From NCBI GenBank assembly GCA_036971715.1, contig JAVHJL010000004.1, positions 1,364,001-1,428,000 of the forward strand: a stretch of DNA of 64,000 nt, given 5' to 3'. Under the pieces are notes generated by a model. That model was given only the letters and a program-made list of their open reading frames with translations, was not told where the DNA came from and searched no databases. Positions 58,401 to 64,000 of this stretch are shown piece by piece. How positions within the stretch are numbered: the first letter of the stretch is position 1; every line of letters begins with the position of its first letter. Source of the stretch: Arthrobotrys musiformis (Eukaryota > Ascomycota > Orbiliomycetes > Orbiliales > Orbiliaceae). The position numbers and the translations under genes were made by a program.

Positions 58401-61261
58401 TGCTCCATAGCGACGATAGCGAGGAGGTCCAAGAAATGCCTAGAAGATGCTACTCTCACCTTTGCGCCCGTACCCTCAAGAAAATATCTCTGTCTGCTCA
58501 TCCCGAAGATCGGGAGAAGAAGAAGGAAGATTGGGCAACTTTCTGGCAACTTAAGGCCGCGGACGTCGAGGGTGTCAACAAAAAGGAAGTCGAAAGACAG
58601 AACAATCTTCATGAAGTCGTTCAAACCGAGCAAGAGTACCTCGAACATATGCGGGTTCTTCGAGTTGTTTATCATGACCAGCTCCTAATCGTGCAGAAGC
58701 AAAGTCAGATTATCAAGCCCAAGAACTTTGACCAATTCATGAAGGACGTTTTTGGTAAAGCCGAGGCCGTCCGAAAAGCCAACGAGGACCACCTCCTACC
58801 CCAACTCAAGTTCCGTCAACGAGAGCAAGGTCCCTGGATTGTCGGGTTCAGTGATATCTTCCGCGAGTGGATCCGAAGAGCCAAACCAGCATATATCGAG
58901 TACGCTGCTGCTTTCCCGTGGGCAGATGCTGTCGTTCGTCACGAAGCAGAGAAGAATATCTTGTTCAGACGTTTCCTCGAGGAGTGTCGACAAGATCCGC
59001 GAGCTAGCCGTCTTGAATGGCAGCACTTCTTAAAAAACCCAATTACAAGATTACAGAGATATGGTCTGTTGCTACAGACCATTTTGAAGCACTCGCTCAA
59101 GGAAGGTGACGAGAAGGTGTCTCTCCAAGCGGCAATTGACGAAATCAAGGCCGTGACACTCGAGTGTGACGCAAGAGTCGATGAGATGACAAAGAGAGTC
59201 ACGCTTGCTGATCTTGGAAGGAAACTCGTTATGAGGCCAGGAATGGTCGTTGATCTTCGTCTCGAAGAAAAGGGCAGAGAGGTTATCTACCAAGGCGACC
59301 TGCAAAGAACCGGCAACCGGTTTACATGGCTTGAGACCCACGCCATCCTCTTCGACCACTATCTCGTCTTAGCAAAGACCGTGACGAGGAAAGATGTGGC
59401 TGCTGGTCCCGGAAAGAACAAGCACGAGAAATACGACGTGTCCCGAATGGTAAGTCGAATCTGTATACTGCGACGATGATTAAGCCTCTAACACGACCAA
59501 TTTATAGCCAATACCTATGGATCTTCTTGTCATAGAAGACTCCGTGAACGACGCGCCAGTTGTCAAGAGCAGCGTCAAGATTATCGGCCCTGCCACGAAG
59601 CAAGTCGCAGCTGCCCCTGGCCAACGCCCCAGTATCCCGAACTCTTCGGCTCCCGGGCCTAACGGCCTCACTCACACCCAAACCTCGACATCGATTGGTT
59701 CTGTGAACTCGCCTGCGTGGGATTCAAAGGACAAGGACAACGTAATGTATCCTTTCCGGATCAGACATCTTGGAAAGGCGTACAAGGGAGAGGACAACAC
59801 ATACACCTTGTATGCCCCGTCGGCAGCTGCTCGGGCTGATTGGGTCGAGAAGATCATTCTAGCAAAGGAGCGCCACGCCGCATCGCTATTCCGACAAAAT
59901 GCTGAGCCGTTCAGGATCAGGATCATGTCTGACTCTGCTTTCGGTTATGAAGCCGTCTCGAGTGCCACCAGCCCTAAGGACGTCAATATCAGAGGTACTC
60001 CATTAGACAGAGCAATCAAGGAGGCCGAGTCGCTCTACTCCGGTCCAAAGCCTGCCGTCCTAACGAGGGCTCAGGTTAACTGCGCTACCACGTTCCAAAC
60101 CGGTATGGGGTACGGAAAACAGATGGTGGCTATTGGAACGGACGCCGGTGTTTATATCTCTGACTATGAAAACCCACGTGGGTGGACAAAGGTATAGTAG
60201 CTCCAAGAACGAAGCTGCACGCATGAAATTTGCTAACTTGAAATTTTTAGGCTATCAACTCCATCGCTCGTGTTACTCAAGTTGCGGTCCTAGAAGACTT
60301 CAGTTTGTTCCTTGTCCTCGCCGACAGGACACTAATTGCGTATCATCTAGACGTGGTCGTCCCACCCGCTGGAGGTGTTCCGGTCAGCGAATCAGCTAAG
60401 CGGGCTCCACAGAAGCTATCAGGAGGAAAGGATGTTGGTTTCTTCGCCACAAGCCGGATGAAGGATCGAATGCTCGTTTTCTACAAGCGCAAAGATGGTT
60501 TGCATTCAACATTCAAGGTTCTAGAGCCTGTGTTCCACAAGGCTACAGAACGCAAGAGCCGATTCTCAAGGAGGGGAACTACGGAGTTCTTCCGTGAATT
60601 CGACGAGTTTTATATTCCGACTGAATGCTACGGGATCAGCTTGTTCCACTCCTCGCTTTCTATTCACTCCTCTAAAGGTATTCCACCAGCCCCGTGCTAT
60701 CTTCTATAAAGGGAGGTCCGCTAACTGTTCAAATAGGTTTTGAGGTCATGACATTGGACAAAAAACAACCATGGTCTATTCCAGAGCTAAAGGCACCTCA
60801 CGTGCAAGCCATTGCTCTAAGAGTAGGTGGGCAAAAACCACTCGGCATGTTCAGGCTATCGGACATTGAATTCTTGCTTTGCTACGAAGGTAAATATCCT
60901 CTATCAACGCCTCCTTCTTAGAACCCTCAACTAACAACTTTGTTTAGAATGTGGTGTCTACGTCAACAAGCACGGCGATGTTTCTCGTAGTGTCATCATG
61001 GAGTTCGTCGGCAAAGCTAAGGCTAGCGCACACTACCCACCCTACGTACTTCTCTTCGACCAAGACTTCGTGGAGATCAGAAACGCGGACAACGGCCGAT
61101 TACGTCAAGTCATCGCTGGCCGTGATGCCAGGTGCCTCGATGACGGCCAAGGTGGTGGAAGCGCCGGCCAGCGTACTATCAAGCTGGCCATGGTCCATCC
61201 TGAGATCGATACTCGACAGGTCGTTGTCGAGTTGCAATTGAATGAGGGACAGAAAGATTAA
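55477..61261 (+). CDS. ROM2: Rho1 guanine nucleotide exchange factor (Rom2/Rgf type)
   Basis: Eight exons (55477-56050, 56111-56304, 56383-57706, 57783-59449, 59508-60191, 60251-60677, 60737-60889, 60948-61261) join to 1778 aa. In order: about 790 residues of Pro/Gln/Ser-rich disorder with polyproline runs and a MNTVNTVTTMNTVTT repeat, a DEP-like domain (about 795-910), and the RhoGEF DH domain (about 970-1165, with NLHEVVQTEQEYLEHMRVL and NPITRLQRYGLLLQTILKH). Then comes a PH domain (about 1190-1375, split by intron 4) and a CNH domain to the end (IGTDAGVYISD, TRVTQVAVLEDFSLFLVLADRTLIAYHL, YFSTPTEC-like region). The family activates Rho1 at the plasma membrane for beta-glucan synthesis and cell-wall integrity signalling. 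The disordered N-terminus is longer than in yeast Rom2. Confidence 0.95.
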
Positions 61262-62143
61262 AAGTCACGGGGTTTAATAGTTTTATGTTTTGTTTGATGT
61301 CTTTTCTATGGGTGTTTGCTGTGTATTTCCGTGCCGGTCTTCTTCAACCGTATTCTCATGACCTATTATTCTCCTCAGCCTTTTTCACGAGTTCCCCTTT
61401 GCCTTTTCTTCTTTTTTATTTACAGGCGATACAGTGGCATGGGTATGATTTATGGCTTTACATTGGCTATTCCTTTTGTCGACGAAGTGTTTTTTGTGGT
61501 TTTTTATTTCTCCGACCCTTTCCCTTTTTAATCTTCTTACATCTTGGTTGGCCTGGCACATCTTCACCGTAACGGCTGCATTCAAATTGCATGGATTTTT
61601 TTCTTTCTTTTCGATGGAATTGTAGTTTTTGGATACAAAAAATTGCAACGTGTCGGTTTTTACGGCGAGCGGGGGGGCATTTCGAATTCTATGGAAAGAG
61701 ACGTATTTTATCCTTCTCCATTCGGCTTATAGGTTTTCGTTATATTTCATCGAATTTACGATCTATTTTATATTGACGTCTATCGAAATGTTTTGGGATT
61801 GTTATGTGTCCTTTATTGCTGCTTGGATTATGTTATCATATATGAGTAGCGCTTTGAAACCATCGGGTCGATGGTGGGGGGATTAATGGTTAGCTTGGTT
61901 TTATTATTGAGCTTTGGATTTTACGACAAATGATTTTGCGGGGAGACATTCTATGCTTTCTTGAATATAGTTGGTCTCGTACCCAGACCGCACAAAGAGT
62001 GACCGAATATAGTTGTTTCCTTTTATTATAAAGTATATCAAAGGGAGAATGGTAATACGCAATAATAATACCCAAAACCAAGCCGCCATCACCACCAACC
62101 CGCTCCATGGACTAGCTGAGTCTGCGTAGTGCACCAACTGGAC
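61262..62143. other. Intergenic, convergent 3' ends
   Basis: About 880 bases, T-rich on the plus strand, between convergent genes. No gene is seen. Confidence 0.55.
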
Positions 62144-63541
62144 TCAATCCTCAATCCTAGGCAACTCAGCAATCTGATCGATACCTTTATACAGCCCCTT
62201 CAAATCCAAACCATACTTCTCTTCCAACCCCGGCGGACAAAACCTACCACCTAGAAAGTGTCTTCCTTTATAATACTTTACCAGATGTTTTGGGGCGGTC
62301 AGGGAGATTAGATTATCTGGTGAGAACCCCTCGCCGGGACCTGAAGGTGGTGGACCGTGTTCTATGTCCCATGATGAGGGGACGTCGATGGAGGTTTTTG
62401 GGAGGGGGGAGGATTTCATTGCGGTTATTACTTCGTCGAAAGGGGGGCGGATTGTGGTTCCTGTGAAGGAGAAGCCTTTTGATGGATTGTGAGTTGGGGT
62501 TGGAAGGGGGTTGGAAGGGGGGGGTTAATTTACCGAAGATTGCGTCGACGATGTGGTCGGTTTCTTTTAGTGCTGTTTTGTAGTCTTCTGTGAATGGGAT
62601 TCCTAGACCTTGTAGTTGGGTCGACAGGCGCTGGGGTTGTGTTAGTATTTTATGTAGGCGTTAAGGTTACTAGGGCGTGGATGGTTTTGTCTACCTCAAA
62701 GATCTCGTGTTTCCCTTTCTTTGGGAAGTAGATTGTAGGCTTGTAGCCGGAATGCCATACTAATTCGAATAAGTAGAAAGTATTAGTCCCCATTCTGTAT
62801 TGCTCTACCAGTTCGTTTTGAGAATATGGGGATTATGATACTCACAGTGGCGGGCGGCGACTAACCCGTCTCCTCCTGCAAGAATCAAATATCGTCAGCA
62901 TCTTTCTTACAATTTCATTAGATTTTTAGAGGACAGCGGAGTTAGAGACCCCACCATTGTTTCCACTGAACAGAAACCACGTTAGTCAATACTCAAAATC
63001 ATAAATTTTTATCTATATACCTAGATAGGTTGGAAATTTGAACATACGGTCCGCAGAGAATAAGGATGCGGCCCCCACTGCTAGGAGGGTGAACTTTATA
63101 AACTATTCAACTCTCACGCACGAAGGTTTAGTCATTACACACATGACATGATATCGCCATTAAAAGGGCGATTGAATCTATTTTCAAACCGTACTGGCAT
63201 GAGCAACCGATAATCTAATATTCACAATATCCTTAGCCACTCGAAACAAACCCGGATATATACAGCATCTAAAATACATAGAAGGGAATAAGAAAAGTAA
63301 CATACCCCGCCAACTCCATCAGCTGATCCAACGAATACCCAGCAGACCCCATAAGCTCCTTATCGAGCTCTATAGCCTCCTGCGCGCCCAAAGTTTTGAT
63401 ACCGAACGACATCCTGTTGGAAATTCCCACAACCGGTCTGGGCGGCTTCTGGAATCCGGTGTTAGTCACCGCTAGAGGTCGTTTGGAATTGGAAACGGTG
63501 TTTAAGATGTTGGATAGTCTCGCCGCTGCCGTTCTTTGCAT
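62144..63541 (-). CDS. NNR1: NAD(P)H-hydrate epimerase (YjeF_N family)
   Basis: Eight exons (63541-63306, 63214-63195, 63102-63048, 62965-62955, 62875-62846, 62759-62695, 62630-62534, 62475-62144) join to 281 aa. The enzyme interconverts the R and S forms of damaged, hydrated NAD(P)H so that the dehydratase can repair it. Family marks are LGAQEAIELDKELMGSAGYS, LMELAGLSVAHAIYK, GGRILILCGPGNNGGDGLVA, ARHLWHSGYKPTIYFPKK, IVDAIFGFSFTGT and the C-terminal TAPKHLVKYYKGRHFLGGRF. The first 43 residues look like a mitochondrial presequence. An internal ATG (MSFGIKTLG) could give a cytosolic form. Exons 2 and 4 are only 20 and 11 nt, yet both are needed to restore the family's conserved sequence. Confidence 0.93.
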
Positions 63542-64000
63542 TTGGATGTTTCAAACTTATGGTTATTCGATCGAGGATCCAGAATTTGGGAGCTGGACGG
63601 GTAGCTTATACTAAAGCTAGCCCTTGCACGCATGCAGAACTGGGAGATACGTAATTTGATCGTAATATGGGGGTATTATATCGGGAGTTGGGGTCAGGCA
63701 ACACGGGTTTGTGGGGTTAAAATACAACATTTCTGTCGATGTTCGAGTTTGGTACTGCTGGAGATTTTGGAAACAGATGTTATGGATCTAGATCTATCTT
63801 GTAAATTAAACTAGATCAATGCTGGTCTAGGTGTAGATTCGAGTTCGTAGTAATGATTAATATGTTTTTGTCACGTTGATGTATTTGGGGGTTTCAATTA
63901 GTCTCGAAGTCTTGTACAGTTGTGGTCGAGGGTTCAGTATTAGGATTAAGAGCGAAGCGGTTGTCTTGACCTTGAATTAGAATGTAGTACATTCATTACC
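63542..64000. other. Window end, epimerase promoter
   Basis: About 460 bases upstream of the epimerase start. Only short frames are present and no gene is supported. Confidence 0.55.

Overview
The window is nuclear DNA of a filamentous ascomycete (Pezizomycotina). Genes carry many short GT-AG introns, mostly 48-75 nt. HET-domain genes are present, and the housekeeping set is fungal: type II myosin, OCH1-type mannosyltransferase, Rho1 GEF, a cerevisin-type protease and a MetX-like mitochondrial serine acetyltransferase. A dispersed 5S rRNA gene fits the same group. I cannot name the genus. An early-diverging lineage (Pezizomycetes or Orbiliomycetes) is possible but not shown. All multi-exon models below were assembled by hand from splice sites, and each sums to an intact reading frame.

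Layout. 0-9 kb: the 3' end of a Pro/Ala/Lys repeat protein (+), then the complete 7-exon myosin II gene (-). 9.7-15.2 kb: ferrochelatase (+) converges on isovaleryl-CoA dehydrogenase (-), which is divergent from methylcrotonyl-CoA carboxylase beta (+). The last two are steps 3 and 4 of leucine catabolism sharing one promoter region. 16.4-18.3 kb: cerevisin-type subtilase (+). 19.4-24.7 kb, all on the - strand: a tentative 110-aa gene, an orphan 244-aa protein, mitochondrial serine O-acetyltransferase and an OCH1/HOC1 family mannosyltransferase. 24.7-27.9 kb is nearly gene-free. 27.9-29.2 kb: a 4-exon secreted orphan (-). 30.9-38.9 kb: an 8-exon BEACH/WD40 giant protein (+). 39.6-42.5 kb: a disordered 521-aa protein (+) and a small Ubl-like orphan (-). 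42.96 kb: a 5S rRNA gene (+) with a Pol III terminator. 43.7-49.2 kb: a tandem pair of paralogous HET-domain genes (+). 50.6 kb: a small secreted protein (+). 52.1-52.7 kb: Cu/Zn superoxide dismutase (-). 55.5-61.3 kb: a ROM2-type Rho GEF (+). 62.1-63.5 kb: NAD(P)H-hydrate epimerase (-) with 11-nt and 20-nt micro-exons.

Most genes are ordinary housekeeping genes with no common pathway, apart from the leucine-catabolism pair. Myosin II, the Rho1 GEF and the mannosyltransferase all bear on septation or cell-wall building, but they lie far apart and this may be chance. I found no CRISPR array, transposon or secondary-metabolite cluster. The least explained items are the two HET proteins with a shared unnamed N-terminal region and a Cys/His motif, the two secreted orphans, and the micro-exon gene structure.
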